Origin: Nitrosopumilaceae archaeon
GTDB lineage: Archaea > Thermoproteota > Nitrososphaeria > Nitrososphaerales > Nitrosopumilaceae
DNA: 33,142 nucleotides
Direction of reading: 5' to 3'
NCBI GenBank assembly: GCA_900620265.3
Contig: UYNY03000046.1
Location: 1 to 33,142 of the forward strand
Positions 7,667 to 16,595 of this stretch are shown here, piece after piece; the first letter of the stretch is position 1; the number at the start of each line of letters is the position of its first letter. Below the pieces are notes generated by a model. That model was not told the DNA's origin and ran no database searches. It saw nothing but the letters and a program-made list of their open reading frames with translations. A program made the translations under genes and the position numbers.

Positions 7667-8746
7667 GTGAAGCTGCGCACCGGATACACGACCGGGAGCT
7701 CCGCGACGGCGGCGGCCAGGGCGGCCCTGCTGGCAGTCGAGGGGCAGGAGATCCAGGACTCCGTCGAGATACTGCTCCCAAAGGGCAAGAGGCTGAGGAT
7801 CGGGATACACGCCTGCGCGTTCGGCCGGGATCGCGCGAGCTGCACCGTCATCAAGGACGGCGGCGACGACCCCGACGTGACGCACGGGGCCGAGATAATA
7901 TCAGAGGTCTCGCCGGCCGGCGCGCCCGGCGAGGTGGTCATAGAGGGCGGCGAGGGAGTCGGGGTCGTGACAAAGCCGGGGCTGGGGCTTGAGATCGGCA
8001 GCCCGGCGATAAACCCGGTCCCGAGGAGGATGATAGAGGAGAACATCAGGGAGGCCGGCGGCGCGATGCTGGACAAGTCCGGCGTCAGGGTGGTCGTATC
8101 GGTGCCGCGCGGGAAGGAGCTTGCGCCAAAGACCGACAACCCGAGGCTGGGGATCAAGGGCGGAATATCCATACTGGGTACCAGCGGGATCGTCGTCCCG
8201 TTCTCGACGGCGTCGTTCGCGGCGGCGGTGCGCCAGGCGATCGGGGTGGCGGCCGCGATGGGCGAGAGGGAGGTCGTGCTGACGACCGGCAGCAGGAGCG
8301 AGGACGGCGCGCGCGGCACCGTCCCGCTGCCGGACCACTGCTATGTGCAGATGGGCGACTTTGCCGGGTATGCCATAAAACAGTGCGCCGAGCAGGGGAT
8401 AGGCACGGTGCGCGTGGCGGGGTTCATCGGCAAGGTGGCAAAGATGGCGGCCGGCGCCAGCCAGACGCACGTAAAGGGCTCAAAGGTCGACACCGCGTTT
8501 CTTGCCGGCCTCGCCGAGAGGGCCGGCGCCGGGGCGGACCTCGCGGGCAGGATAAGGGCGGCCAACACGGCAAGGCACGTCCTTGAGATCGTCCAAGAGG
8601 CGGGGATCGACGGGTTCTTTGGCCTGGTGGCCGCCAAGGCGGCGGGCCGCATGAGGGCCCACTCCGGCGGCAGGGTCGGCGTCGAGGTGATACTCTTCGG
8701 GTTCGACGGGGGGGTCCTAGCCAGGGAATCAGAAGGTATTTTATGA
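7667..8746 (+). CDS. cbiD: Cobalt-precorrin-5B C1-methyltransferase
   Basis: Anaerobic cobalamin pathway enzyme that methylates C1 of cobalt-precorrin-5B using S-adenosylmethionine. The 359-residue protein starts with the CbiD signature RTGYTTGSSATAAARAAL and contains TKPGLGLEIGSPAINPVPR (about 103-121), TTGSRSEDGAR and a late RANTARH segment, in family order and at family length. The start is GTG at 7667, 26 nt after a TATA-like element. It heads the operon cbiD-cbiG-orf105-cbiX-cbiC; its stop overlaps the cbiG start (ATGA, 8743-8746). Presence of CbiD, CbiG and CbiX places the route on the early-cobalt, anaerobic branch, as expected for thaumarchaeal B12 synthesis. Confidence 0.95.
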   Translation: MKLRTGYTTGSSATAAARAALLAVEGQEIQDSVEILLPKGKRLRIGIHACAFGRDRASCTVIKDGGDDPDVTHGAEIISEVSPAGAPGEVVIEGGEGVGVVTKPGLGLEIGSPAINPVPRRMIEENIREAGGAMLDKSGVRVVVSVPRGKELAPKTDNPRLGIKGGISILGTSGIVVPFSTASFAAAVRQAIGVAAAMGEREVVLTTGSRSEDGARGTVPLPDHCYVQMGDFAGYAIKQCAEQGIGTVRVAGFIGKVAKMAAGASQTHVKGSKVDTAFLAGLAERAGAGADLAGRIRAANTARHVLEIVQEAGIDGFFGLVAAKAAGRMRAHSGGRVGVEVILFGFDGGVLARESEGIL

Positions 8747-9822
8747 AACCGGGCACGCACCACGACATGGAGACGGCCGTCATCGCGATAACCAGGAACG
8801 GGATAGGCATAGGCAGCCGCCTGCTCTCAGAGTTCCCGGAATGGGACGTGCTGGCGCCGGCAAAGCTCCGGGACGGCACGCCGGGGATCACCTGGTACGA
8901 GGAGCCGACCCCGAGGATGGTCGGCGAGGCGTTCAAAAGGTACGACGCGCTCGTCTGCGTCTTTTCGCTTGGCGCCGTCATCAGGCTGGTCTCGCCGCAC
9001 CTGGTCGACAAAAAGACGGACCCGGCCGTGATGGTGATAGATGACAGGGCCGGGTTCGTCATAAGCGCGCTGTCAGGGCACATCGGGGGCGCCAACGAGC
9101 TTGCAAGGCAGGTGGCGGCCAGGCTGGGCGCCACCCCGGTAATCACGACGGCCGCCGACGTCAATGATACCATCGCAGTCGATCTTGTGGGGCGCGACCT
9201 GGGCTGGTCCATAGAGGAGGGGTGCCCCGTTACCAGCGTTAGCGCCCACATGGTCAACGGCGACCCCATAGGAATCTGGCAGGACGCGGGGAGCCGCGCG
9301 TGGCGCGCAAAGATGCCGCCAAACGTCACCATATACAAGACGCTGGAGGAGCTTGACGGGTCCGGCAGCAGCGCATGCCTCGTCATCACGGACAGGATCG
9401 TCAGTCCCGCGATCGAGTCGGTCGTGTACAGGCCGCCGAGCCTGGTGGTCGGCGTCGGGGTGCACGGGGACACCCCGGCGGAAAAGATCACGTCAAAGAT
9501 AGCAGAGGTGCTCGAGGGGCACGGCCTGAGCCCCCGGTCCATATCCGCCATAGCGTCCATCAAAAAGCCCGCCGAGGTGCGGGGGCTGGCAGAGGCTGCC
9601 GGGCGGCTGGACGTGGACCTGGTGCACGTCGATCGGGAGAGGCTGGCAGAGGTCAGGGCCCCGAACCCGTCAGATACGGTGATGGCCTACGAGGGGACGG
9701 CGAGCGTCTCTGAGGCGGCGGCCATCCTAGTGTCCGGAGGCGGCCTGGTGGTGGAAAAGCAGAAATTCCCGCCGGATCTGACGGTGGCCGTGGCAAGGAT
9801 ACCCTCAGAGGGGGCCGGCTAG
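8743..9822 (+). CDS. cbiG: Cobalt-precorrin-5A hydrolase
   Basis: Opens the delta-lactone of cobalt-precorrin-5A, releasing acetaldehyde, directly before the CbiD step. The 359 residues show the N-terminal domain (VFSLGAVIRLVSPHLVDK near residue 70, then DDRAGFVISALSGHIGGANELA), a variable middle domain, and the C-terminal CbiG domain (LVVGVGVHGDTPAEKI, then ASIKKPAEVRGLAEAA and NPSDTVMAYEGTASVSEAAA). The start ATG overlaps the cbiD stop by four bases. An in-frame ATG nine codons on (at 8767) is an alternative and would give a more family-typical N-terminus. The TAG at 9820-9822 is followed at once by the ATG of orf105. Confidence 0.95.
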   Translation: MKPGTHHDMETAVIAITRNGIGIGSRLLSEFPEWDVLAPAKLRDGTPGITWYEEPTPRMVGEAFKRYDALVCVFSLGAVIRLVSPHLVDKKTDPAVMVIDDRAGFVISALSGHIGGANELARQVAARLGATPVITTAADVNDTIAVDLVGRDLGWSIEEGCPVTSVSAHMVNGDPIGIWQDAGSRAWRAKMPPNVTIYKTLEELDGSGSSACLVITDRIVSPAIESVVYRPPSLVVGVGVHGDTPAEKITSKIAEVLEGHGLSPRSISAIASIKKPAEVRGLAEAAGRLDVDLVHVDRERLAEVRAPNPSDTVMAYEGTASVSEAAAILVSGGGLVVEKQKFPPDLTVAVARIPSEGAG

Positions 9823-10140
9823 ATGACCCATACGGAATTGGATAATCTGATAGATGCATGGCAGAGACGTATGAGAACCAATAGTAAAGAGCCTGCAAGG
9901 CTTGTAGATCTAGAGGAGCTGGCTAGGGCAACGATTAAAACAATCAACCAAGGGCATAATGGTAACATAGAAGTTCTCGTCAATCAAATCAATATGGTGT
10001 TTTCAGGGTTGAATGCCAGAATCAGCAAAATCGAAGAAAAAATAGACCCGGAAACGGACATAGGTGCTGAGATTAAAGGTATAAAAAAGGAAATGACGGA
10101 TCTCAAGGAGATGACGGGGAGGCTGGGACAGCCGGAATGA
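9823..10140 (+). CDS. AT-rich 105-aa protein inside the cobalamin operon, unknown function
   Basis: A 105-residue hydrophilic protein I do not recognise. The first half (TELDNLIDAWQRRMRT, then EELARATIKTINQG) looks helical. The second half, LNARISKIEEKIDPE through IKGIKKEMTDLKEMTGRL, has hydrophobic spacing suggesting a short coiled coil; no cysteine, no signal peptide and no membrane segment are present. Its ATG follows the cbiG stop directly and its TGA overlaps the cbiX ATG (ATGA, 10137-10140), so it is fully embedded in the operon. Its base composition is unlike its neighbours: about 41% GC over 9841-10080 by hand count, against well above 60% for cbiG and cbiX, with many codons (AAT, ATA, AGA, GTT) that its neighbours avoid. 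Recent transfer, or a partner protein of a cobalamin enzyme, are both possible. Confidence 0.75.
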   Translation: MTHTELDNLIDAWQRRMRTNSKEPARLVDLEELARATIKTINQGHNGNIEVLVNQINMVFSGLNARISKIEEKIDPETDIGAEIKGIKKEMTDLKEMTGRLGQPE

Positions 10141-10892
10141 CCAGGCGCGGCATGCTCATCATAGACAGGGGTAGCAGGGAGCGCGAGGCCTCGGAGGAGC
10201 TGGAGAACATCTGCGAGATGATCCAGGCCGGGGGCAGGTACGCCTCGGTCCGGTTCTGCTTTCTGGAGGTGGTCCCCCCGTACATCGACGACGGGATCGC
10301 CGCCTGCCTCAAGGACGGCCTTGACACCCTGACCATCGTGCCGTACTTTTTGTACCCCGGAAAAAAGACAAAGAACGCCGTCACCGACGTGATGAGGATG
10401 CAGGCCGACACGGACGTAAAGTTCCGCGTCACAAAGCAGATGAGCATGCACCCGGCGATGGTCGAGATCGTCGAGAGCAGGATAACTGCCGCCCTCGAGG
10501 AGGGCGGGGTCGACCTCCCAAGGGAAAAGGTCGACGTGATGATAGTGGGGCACGGCAGCGTCGACCCCAACGCCAAGAGGTCGCTCGACTACGTGGTCAA
10601 CGCGCTGGCCCCGTCCTACAGGAACGTGAGCAGGTGCTGGCTCGAGATAGAGCAGCCTGACATCGCGGCCGGCGTGGCAACGTGCGAAAGGGACGACCCC
10701 GAGGTGCTCGTCATTGTCTTTTACTTTTTGCACGAGGGGGCGCACGTAAAGCTCGACGTCAACGCGGACCTAAAGCCGGCGCTCGAGAGATCCTCGATAA
10801 GGAGGGCGCTCCTCACAAAGCACATAGGGGCCGACGACAGGATGGTGAACCTGGTACTAGAGAGGGCAAAGGAGGTGGAGGATGCAGACTGA
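10137..10892 (+). CDS. cbiX: Sirohydrochlorin cobaltochelatase, two-domain form
   Basis: Inserts cobalt into sirohydrochlorin at the start of the anaerobic B12 route. The 251 residues comprise two similar CbiX-like halves: an N-terminal half beginning RGMLIIDRGSRER and a C-terminal half beginning VMIVGHGSVDPN. The C-terminal half keeps both expected metal or catalytic histidines (H139 in GHGS, H203 in HEGAHVK). The N-terminal half has R11 in the GHGS position and lysines in YPGKKTKN at the second position, so only one half looks catalytic. The start overlaps the orf105 stop (ATGA). The end overlaps the cbiC start by 11 bp. Sirohydrochlorin chelatases that load iron or nickel are related, but the operon argues for cobalt. 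Confidence 0.9.
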   Translation: MTRRGMLIIDRGSREREASEELENICEMIQAGGRYASVRFCFLEVVPPYIDDGIAACLKDGLDTLTIVPYFLYPGKKTKNAVTDVMRMQADTDVKFRVTKQMSMHPAMVEIVESRITAALEEGGVDLPREKVDVMIVGHGSVDPNAKRSLDYVVNALAPSYRNVSRCWLEIEQPDIAAGVATCERDDPEVLVIVFYFLHEGAHVKLDVNADLKPALERSSIRRALLTKHIGADDRMVNLVLERAKEVEDAD

Positions 10893-11514
10893 AAAGGGCC
10901 AGTCCATCGAGGATGAGAGCATGCGTATAATCGACGAGGAGGCAGGCGGCCACCCCTACAAGGGCGGCGAGTGGCAGGTGACCCGGCGGATAATCCACGC
11001 GACTGCGGACTTTGACTTTGCCGGCAGGAACGCCATGATATTCAGCAGCGGCGCCGTCGAGGCCGGCTCTGCCGCGCTCGCGCGCGGGTGCGGCATCGTG
11101 GCCGACGTGAACGGGGTGGTCGGCGGCCTCAACAAGCAGAACCTCAGGGACTTTGGGAACACAGTCGCGTGCCGCATATCAGAGCCGGGCATGATGGAGG
11201 CGGCCAGGGCGTCGGGCAGGACCAGGGCCCAGGAGTCGATGAGGGCGTCGGCCGCCGAGATGGACGGCGGCGTCGTCGTGGTCGGCAACGCGCCGACGGC
11301 GCTCGAGGAGGTCATCAAGATGGCCGCCGAGGGCGCCGCCTCGCCGGCGCTCGTGGTCGGCATCCCGGTCGGCTTTGTCTGCGCCGCAGAGTCAAAGGAG
11401 GAGCTTGCGGGGTCGGGGCTGCCGCACATTACGAACTCCGGGCGCAAGGGGGGGAGCCCGGCCGCGTCGGCCGTCATCAACGCGCTATTCAAGATCGCAA
11501 GGTCACCTGCGTGA
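10882..11514 (+). CDS. cbiC: Cobalt-precorrin-8 methylmutase
   Basis: Moves the C11 methyl to C12 to yield cobyrinate. The 210-residue protein shows the family lead-in SMRIIDEEAGG, the active-site histidine segment RRIIHATADFDF (about residues 35-46), the GNAPTALEEV segment and a C-terminal VGIPVGFVCAAESKEELA. These match CbiC/CobH at normal length. The ATG at 10882 overlaps cbiX by 11 bp, and the stop overlaps the convergent cbiA by 12 bp. It precedes CbiA in the pathway, and CbiA is encoded directly opposite. Confidence 0.95.
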   Translation: MQTEKGQSIEDESMRIIDEEAGGHPYKGGEWQVTRRIIHATADFDFAGRNAMIFSSGAVEAGSAALARGCGIVADVNGVVGGLNKQNLRDFGNTVACRISEPGMMEAARASGRTRAQESMRASAAEMDGGVVVVGNAPTALEEVIKMAAEGAASPALVVGIPVGFVCAAESKEELAGSGLPHITNSGRKGGSPAASAVINALFKIARSPA

Positions 11515-12849
11515 GTACCTGGCGCACGACCCCACGAACGATCCGGCAAAGCCCGGCGTAAAGCAGAGGTGGCCGTACGAGGCGAGCGTCTGGTACATGA
11601 CGAGCCCGTCGCGCCCATTTGATATCCCCGCCCCCCTGTCCAGCTCGTATGCCAGCCGCGAGTCGCGCGGCAGCGACTCTACCCGCGAGTAGTGGAACTC
11701 GTGCCCGCGGAACCGGCGCCCGCCGGAGACGGGGGTGCCCGCCGCTATCCTGCCCGACGTGTACCCGAGGACGGGCCTGCCGGTCATCACTATATCAGCA
11801 TCGATGAGGCCTGCCATCGGGCGCCGCCCCCTCCCGTCCCGGATCCCCCGCGCCAGGTACATGAGGCCGCCGCACTCTGCATAGACGGGCATGCCGTCCT
11901 CGGCGGCGCGCCGGACGGCCCTCCTCACGGCGGCGTTCCTGGAGAGGGCGGCCGACTCTACCTCTGGGAACCCGCCGCCGATGTACAGCCCGTCGCACCT
12001 CGGGAGCCGCGCGGCCGATGCCGGGCTGAAGAACCGGAGGGACGCGCCCGCCTCTTGGAGCGACTCGAGGTTCTCCTGGTAGTAAAAGTTGAACGACCTG
12101 TCCAGCGCGACTGCGATGGTGGCGCGGCGCCGCGCGGTGCGCCGCGGGGCCGGGCGCGGCAGCGGGGGGGCGCGGCGCATTATCCGCAATATGGCGTCCA
12201 CGTCAAGGTGGCCCGCCAGCGACCGCGCGACGCGCCTTGCCGCCCCCGAGACGGCCCTGTTGCCGCCTGCCGGCACCAGCCCGAGGTGCCTCGAGCCCAG
12301 CTCTTCCGCCCCCTTTGGCAGGGCGCCCACGACGGGGACCCCGGCGCCGGCGAGCGCCGTCCTGCACATCTCCTCGTGCCTCTTGCTGCCGATCCTGTTC
12401 AGTATGATGCCCGCTATGCGGCTGTTCCTGTGGAACCTCTGGAATCCGAGCGCCGTCGCGGCTATCGAGCGGGCGCTCCCGCCGGCATCGAGCACCAGCA
12501 GCACGGGCGACCTCGTGATCGACGCGACATGGCGCGTGCTGGCAGTATCCGAGGATCCCCCGAGCCCGTCATAGTATCCCATCACCCCCTCGATGACAGA
12601 CGCGCCAAGGTCCGAGTGGCGCGCAAAGCTCTCCAGCAGGCGCCCGGCGCCCATCAGCCAGACGTCCAGGTTGTACGGGGCGGCGCCCGAGACGGCGGAG
12701 AGGTGGCCGGGGTCGATATAGTCGGGCCCCGCCTTGAAGGGGCGCGCCCTGACGCCGCGGCCCGCCAGGGCGGCAAGCAGGGCGCAGGCGGCCGTCGTCT
12801 TGCCAGAGCCGCTTGACGCGCCGGCCACCACCACGCGTGGGATCCTCAA
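11503..12849 (-). CDS. cbiA: Cobyrinate a,c-diamide synthase
   Basis: ATP- and glutamine-dependent amidation of the a and c side chains of cobyrinate. From the TTG at 12847-12849 the protein has 448 residues: an N-terminal dethiobiotin-synthetase-like ATPase domain with Walker A ASSGSGKTT (residues 11-19), KAGPDYIDPGHLS and EGVMGYYDG, and a C-terminal class I amidotransferase domain with the nucleophile in YAECGGLMYL and histidine in GHEFHYS. A linker rich in Arg and Pro (about residues 240-262) joins the two. The frame extends upstream to 13416 through the antisense of cobO, which I regard as spurious. The TTG is chosen because the sequence begins LRIPRVVVAG, as in the family, and a TATA-like element is centred 27 nt upstream. 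Confidence 0.93.
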   Translation of the reverse strand: MRIPRVVVAGASSGSGKTTAACALLAALAGRGVRARPFKAGPDYIDPGHLSAVSGAAPYNLDVWLMGAGRLLESFARHSDLGASVIEGVMGYYDGLGGSSDTASTRHVASITRSPVLLVLDAGGSARSIAATALGFQRFHRNSRIAGIILNRIGSKRHEEMCRTALAGAGVPVVGALPKGAEELGSRHLGLVPAGGNRAVSGAARRVARSLAGHLDVDAILRIMRRAPPLPRPAPRRTARRRATIAVALDRSFNFYYQENLESLQEAGASLRFFSPASAARLPRCDGLYIGGGFPEVESAALSRNAAVRRAVRRAAEDGMPVYAECGGLMYLARGIRDGRGRRPMAGLIDADIVMTGRPVLGYTSGRIAAGTPVSGGRRFRGHEFHYSRVESLPRDSRLAYELDRGAGISNGRDGLVMYQTLASYGHLCFTPGFAGSFVGSCARYSRR

Positions 12850-12872
12850 CGGGGGGCGCCGGGCGGCCCGCC

Positions 12873-12881
12873 GTAATTTGC
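12873..12881 (-). promoter_or_regulatory. TATA-like box for cbiA
   Basis: Minus-strand GCAAATTAC centred 27 nt upstream of the TTG at 12849; it decides in favour of the TTG start. Confidence 0.55.
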
Positions 12882-12898
12882 GTTGCGGCGCCCCCAAT

Positions 12899-12907
12899 GC
12901 TTTTAGC
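12899..12907 (+). promoter_or_regulatory. TATA-like box for cobO
   Basis: GCTTTTAGC centred 28 nt upstream of the ATG at 12931, supporting that ATG over the in-frame GTG at 12922. Confidence 0.55.
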
Positions 12908-12930
12908 ACGGGGGGAGCCGCGTGCGCGGC

Positions 12931-13461
12931 ATGGGGGACGGGCTGCTGATAGTATACACGGGGGGCGGCAAGGGCAAGACGACGGCGGCGCTCGGGCTCG
13001 CCCTGCGCGCGGCCGGATACGGCAGGAGGATCTGCATGGTCCAGTTCATCAAGGGGTCGTGGCACAGCGGTGAGATCGACTCGCACAAGAGGCTCATGCC
13101 AGAGTTTGAGATCGTGCGGGGCGGCGAGGGGTTCGTAGGCATAATAGACGACAAGAGCCCGAGGGAGGACCACGAGAGGGCCGCGCGGGCGACCCTCGAG
13201 GAGGCCGCCTCCCGGATCCGGTCCGGAAAATACGACGTCGTCATCCTCGATGAGATCAACTATGCGGCGCAGATGGGGCTGGTCTCCGTGCAGGACGTGC
13301 TGGACCTGGCGGGGCAGAGGCGGCCCGGGACGGACCTCGTTCTGACGGGGAACCACGCGGCGCCCGAGGTGGTCGAGGCGGCCGACCTTGTCACCGAGAT
13401 GAGGGAGGTAAAGCACCCGTTTCAGAGGGGGATCCCGGCCCGCAAGGGCATCGACTTTTAG
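12931..13461 (+). CDS. cobO: Cob(I)alamin/corrinoid adenosyltransferase, CobO/BtuR type
   Basis: Transfers the adenosyl group of ATP to reduced corrinoid to make the coenzyme form. The 176-residue protein begins GLLIVYTGGGKGKTTAALGLALRAAGYG, with the phosphate-binding loop at residues 11-18. It then shows MVQFIKG, the Walker-B-like VILDEINYAAQ and LTGNHAAPEVVEAADLVTEM, all CobO/BtuR hallmarks. The C-terminus HPFQRGIPARKGIDF is the conserved end that closes over the active site. It is divergent from cbiA and separated from the cbiD-cbiC operon, but belongs to the same biosynthetic block. A GTG at 12922 would add three residues; promoter spacing favours ATG at 12931. Confidence 0.95.
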   Translation: MGDGLLIVYTGGGKGKTTAALGLALRAAGYGRRICMVQFIKGSWHSGEIDSHKRLMPEFEIVRGGEGFVGIIDDKSPREDHERAARATLEEAASRIRSGKYDVVILDEINYAAQMGLVSVQDVLDLAGQRRPGTDLVLTGNHAAPEVVEAADLVTEMREVKHPFQRGIPARKGIDF

Positions 13462-13466
13462 ACAAC

Positions 13467-13475
13467 GTTAATTTA
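13467..13475 (+). promoter_or_regulatory. TATA-like box for the aIF2-alpha / Nop10 operon
   Basis: GTTAATTTA centred 27 nt upstream of the ATG at 13498, lying six bases past the cobO stop. Confidence 0.65.
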
Positions 13476-13497
13476 CGCGCCCCCGGGGCCGCCCCGC

Positions 13498-14289
13498 ATG
13501 GCAGAGGTCGAGATGCCGGAGCAGGGGGAGATCGTCCTTGCCACCGTCTCAAAGGTGATGGACCAGGGGGCGTACGTGGAGCTCGACGAGTACGGCGGGA
13601 TCAAGGGGTTCCTCCACATATCCGAGATAGCCCCAGGCTGGATAAGGTCCATCAGCAAGTACGTCAGGAACGGCGAGAAGAAGGTGCTGCTGGTAAAAAA
13701 GACGAACCGGGACAGGGGCGACGTGGACCTCTCGTTAAAGCAGGTCTCAAAGGACCAGCAAAAGCAAAAGCTAAAGGAGGTCAAAAAGTTCGAAAAGGGG
13801 AGGACGCTCCTGCAGGGCGTCAGGGAGAGGGCGGGCATCACCGAGGAGGAGGCCGACAGGCTCGAGGACGAGCTGTGTTCAAAGTATGACACCGTCTATG
13901 ACGCGTTCATCGAGATCGGCAGGTCCGGCATCGGGTCGTCAAAGGTAAAGATGGCGAAAAAGACGGCCGACGCCGTCGCGGAGATCTGCTCCAAGATAAA
14001 GATCCCGTCAGTCGAGATACGCGGCATGATGGAGATAACGAGCCCGCGCAGCGACGGGGTCGAGATAATAAAAAAGTCCCTGCTCGGCGCGCTCAAGAAG
14101 AGCCCGTCGGTCGGCGTCACGTACCTCGGGGCCCCTAGGTACAGGCTGTCGGTCACCAGCGACAACTTCAAGGACGCCGAAAAGACGCTAAAGCCGGTTA
14201 TATCGGAGATACGGTCCGCGGTGGAGAAGAAGGGCGGCTCTTTCAAGTTCGAGAGGGAGGAGTCCAAGAAGACGAGGGAGCAGATGTGA
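13498..14289 (+). CDS. Translation initiation factor aIF2 subunit alpha
   Basis: Alpha subunit of the heterotrimer that delivers initiator Met-tRNA to the small ribosomal subunit. The 263 residues show the N-terminal S1/OB domain ([35 protein letters not shown], residues about 11-45), the helical middle domain ([21 protein letters not shown]) and the C-terminal alpha-beta domain that binds gamma. The eukaryotic phospho-serine loop region is present as [15 protein letters not shown]. The TGA overlaps the GTG of nop10 (GTGA), an archaeal pairing that also occurs elsewhere. The gamma subunit is encoded about 4 kb away in this window. Confidence 0.96.
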   Translation: MAEVEMPEQGEIVLATVSKVMDQGAYVELDEYGGIKGFLHISEIAPGWIRSISKYVRNGEKKVLLVKKTNRDRGDVDLSLKQVSKDQQKQKLKEVKKFEKGRTLLQGVRERAGITEEEADRLEDELCSKYDTVYDAFIEIGRSGIGSSKVKMAKKTADAVAEICSKIKIPSVEIRGMMEITSPRSDGVEIIKKSLLGALKKSPSVGVTYLGAPRYRLSVTSDNFKDAEKTLKPVISEIRSAVEKKGGSFKFEREESKKTREQM

Positions 14290-14447
14290 GGTTCCAGCTG
14301 CGCAGGTGCCGCGGGTGCGGCGCATATACGCTGAAGAAGGAGTGCCCAGAGTGCGGCGGCGAGACAAAGTCGGCGCACCCGGCAAAGTTCTCGCCCGACG
14401 ACAAGTACATGAGGTACAGGCTGGCAGAGAGGTATCAGGGCACGTAG
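14286..14447 (+). CDS. H/ACA ribonucleoprotein protein Nop10
   Basis: A 53-residue zinc-binding component of the H/ACA pseudouridylation RNP, contacting Cbf5. Cysteines form [18 protein letters not shown] (two CxxC pairs), followed by the Nop10 signature [18 protein letters not shown]. It starts with GTG at 14286-14288, overlapping the aIF2-alpha TGA in GTGA, and stops at 14445-14447. The last 13 bp overlap the convergent aglB gene. Archaeal Nop10 commonly follows aIF2-alpha, which supports the call. Confidence 0.93.
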   Translation: MRFQLRRCRGCGAYTLKKECPECGGETKSAHPAKFSPDDKYMRYRLAERYQGT

Positions 14448-16552
14448 TCCTTGTTGACCTCGTACAGGAAGACGCCGATTATCGGGGCGTTGTGCTCCGT
14501 GGTATAGCCGGGCGAGGCGTACGCGAGCCGGAGCGGCCCGTCCCCGTCGGCCGGCAGCTTTACCTGCTTTTCGTACAGCCCGATATAGTTGGGCACGTAG
14601 GTGGGAGACTGCTGGTTCGAGTTGGCCGGGTTCACGTAGGTGACCGGCTGGTACGGGATCATCTGGCCGAGCATCGAGTCGTTCCAGAACCTGTCAGTCC
14701 CGCTTATGCCGTCGGACTCTACAAAGTCGTTCACGTTGTACCCGCCGATCCTCATGAACCACTGCTTCTTTGACTCGTCGCCGCCGCCGCGCAGCAGGTA
14801 GTAGGGGTCCTCCGACGTGAGCTTGTGGGCCGTGATGAAGATCAAAAAGTAGTCGGCCCGCCACTCGTTCATCAGCTCCCACGACTCGTCCGGCGGCAAC
14901 ATCATCATCCGCGCCAGGTTCTTTATGTGGTGGCTCTGCGAGGTCAGGTTGTCGGCGATCGTGGTGCGCTCGCCCATCGTGCTTATCCAGTACCCATAGT
15001 CCCACCACGACGCTATCACCGCATCCTCGGGGGTGTTGTTCTTTATCCACTCGAGCGTGTCAAGCCAGTCGTTGGTGACGATCCCTATCGAGGCGCCCCC
15101 GTTCAGTATGGTGGGCGGCGCGCTGGACGAGGAGAAGAGGTCGGCGCCAACCGGGAAGAACATCGGGGTGGCCAGCATCACGGTGATGACGGCCGCGTAC
15201 GGGAGCTTTACCAGCATGCGGATGGGCCTCTTTGTATCCGTCCTGAAAAAGTACTTTGTGAGGGCCGCCAGGCCGATCGAGGCCAGTATGATCACCGATA
15301 TTGACGCGAACACCTCGAGCCGCACGAACGAGGCGCTCACGTACACGCCGGCCATCCCCAGTATCAGGGCGAACCCCAGCATGTCGTTGCTGAGGAACCC
15401 CCTCTTGTCGGTGTGGATGTGGCGTGTGACGAGCCAGACGCCGGTCCCCGCAAAGAGCATCAGCACCGAGTGGAAGAGGAACGACTGCTGCGGGGAGACG
15501 GCCGCGTGCTCTGATATCGAGCTGAGCAGCGTCCCGCTGCCGGCCAGGAACGGGTTGATGACGGTCATGTACCTGAGCGACTCCTGGAAGATCGAGTCGC
15601 CGGCGCCGGCCGCCATTATGGCCGGGCCCCCGACCAGTATCCCGCCGAGCAGGATGAGGCCGTTCCGCCTCTTGTGCGACCTGCTGACCAACTGGACCAG
15701 GATGCAGGCGACCGCTATGGCGGGGGGCGCGATCATGGCAAGGGCCCCGAGCCCGTCGAGGAAGTAGTTGACGACCCTGTAGAACGGCTGCATGGCGGCG
15801 ATCGCCGTGACCGAGTACAGCGGGATCGCCCACAGGAGGAACTTGTGGTCGGACCGGAGGAACGGGAGCGCCACCAGGAACAGCCCTATGGGTATTATGA
15901 AGAACTGGTTGCCGCCCCACGCGGAGAGAGCAAACCCGGTAAAGAGGCCCGCCGCCGCGAGCTTTGCGGCGGCGATGGGCCGGTTCTTTGACTTTAGCCC
16001 GCTGATCAAAAAGTACGCCGTCAGCACCCCGTAGAAGAGCCCGAGCGGCTCTGACTTGAACCAGCCGATGGGGCCGCGTATCAGGATCGGGAGCGATATC
16101 GAGTAGAGCATCGCCGCAAAGAGCCCCGCCGTCGTGCCGGCCATGACGCGCACGAGCGCGAACAGCACGATCCCGGTAAACGCGCCAAAGACCACCGGGA
16201 ATATGATCGTAAAGTCGTACACTGTCGTCTCGCCCCCGAAGATCCAGTATGTCACGGCGGCCGTCACGTGCAGCATTACCTGGGACGACTCGTCGACGAA
16301 CCTGCCGTCCGGGTACCAGCTCAGCGGGTCCTTCCACGCGTGGTACGCCCCGATGCCGTTCTCCACCATGTACTCCGTCGCCCGGAAGTTGAAGAACGGG
16401 TCGAACTCGTTGAGCTCGAACCCGAACTCGGCCGCCTGCGACCTTACCAGGAACGAGACGGAGAACGAGAGGGAGAGCACCCCTATTATCAGCAGGTGCT
16501 TGGGGCGCAGGGAGCGGCCCCCGATCGTGGCCAGCCGGGCGTTAGAGCGCAA
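14435..16552 (-). CDS. aglB: Oligosaccharyltransferase STT3/AglB (N-glycosylation)
   Basis: Membrane enzyme that transfers lipid-linked glycans to Asn in N-x-S/T sequons on the cell exterior. The 705 residues begin with a membrane span, then the first external-loop acidic motif [12 protein letters not shown] (D51), a DE-like [15 protein letters not shown] segment, about a dozen hydrophobic spans to near residue 475, and a soluble C-terminal domain with the invariant WWDYG at residues 516-520. It starts with TTG at 16550-16552. A TATA-like element centred 27 nt upstream and the absence of a better start support this. The C-terminal domain is short, ending soon after YGTEH-like sequence, so it is of the compact type. 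It is consistent with S-layer glycosylation in Thaumarchaeota. The 3' end overlaps nop10. Confidence 0.94.
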   Translation of the reverse strand: MRSNARLATIGGRSLRPKHLLIIGVLSLSFSVSFLVRSQAAEFGFELNEFDPFFNFRATEYMVENGIGAYHAWKDPLSWYPDGRFVDESSQVMLHVTAAVTYWIFGGETTVYDFTIIFPVVFGAFTGIVLFALVRVMAGTTAGLFAAMLYSISLPILIRGPIGWFKSEPLGLFYGVLTAYFLISGLKSKNRPIAAAKLAAAGLFTGFALSAWGGNQFFIIPIGLFLVALPFLRSDHKFLLWAIPLYSVTAIAAMQPFYRVVNYFLDGLGALAMIAPPAIAVACILVQLVSRSHKRRNGLILLGGILVGGPAIMAAGAGDSIFQESLRYMTVINPFLAGSGTLLSSISEHAAVSPQQSFLFHSVLMLFAGTGVWLVTRHIHTDKRGFLSNDMLGFALILGMAGVYVSASFVRLEVFASISVIILASIGLAALTKYFFRTDTKRPIRMLVKLPYAAVITVMLATPMFFPVGADLFSSSSAPPTILNGGASIGIVTNDWLDTLEWIKNNTPEDAVIASWWDYGYWISTMGERTTIADNLTSQSHHIKNLARMMMLPPDESWELMNEWRADYFLIFITAHKLTSEDPYYLLRGGGDESKKQWFMRIGGYNVNDFVESDGISGTDRFWNDSMLGQMIPYQPVTYVNPANSNQQSPTYVPNYIGLYEKQVKLPADGDGPLRLAYASPGYTTEHNAPIIGVFLYEVNKDYVP

Positions 16553-16574
16553 CGGCGCGCGTGCCCGGGTGTTG

Positions 16575-16583
16575 ATTTATTAG
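16575..16583 (-). promoter_or_regulatory. TATA-like box for aglB
   Basis: Minus-strand CTAATAAAT centred 27 nt upstream of the TTG at 16552; supports the TTG start. Confidence 0.6.
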
Positions 16584-16595
16584 CTTTTGTATGGG

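Noticed and set aside
11503-13416. N-terminal extension of cbiA to 637 aa
   Set aside because: The added 189 residues lie antisense to cobO and have no domain. The TTG at 12849 gives the family-typical N-terminus and correct promoter spacing.
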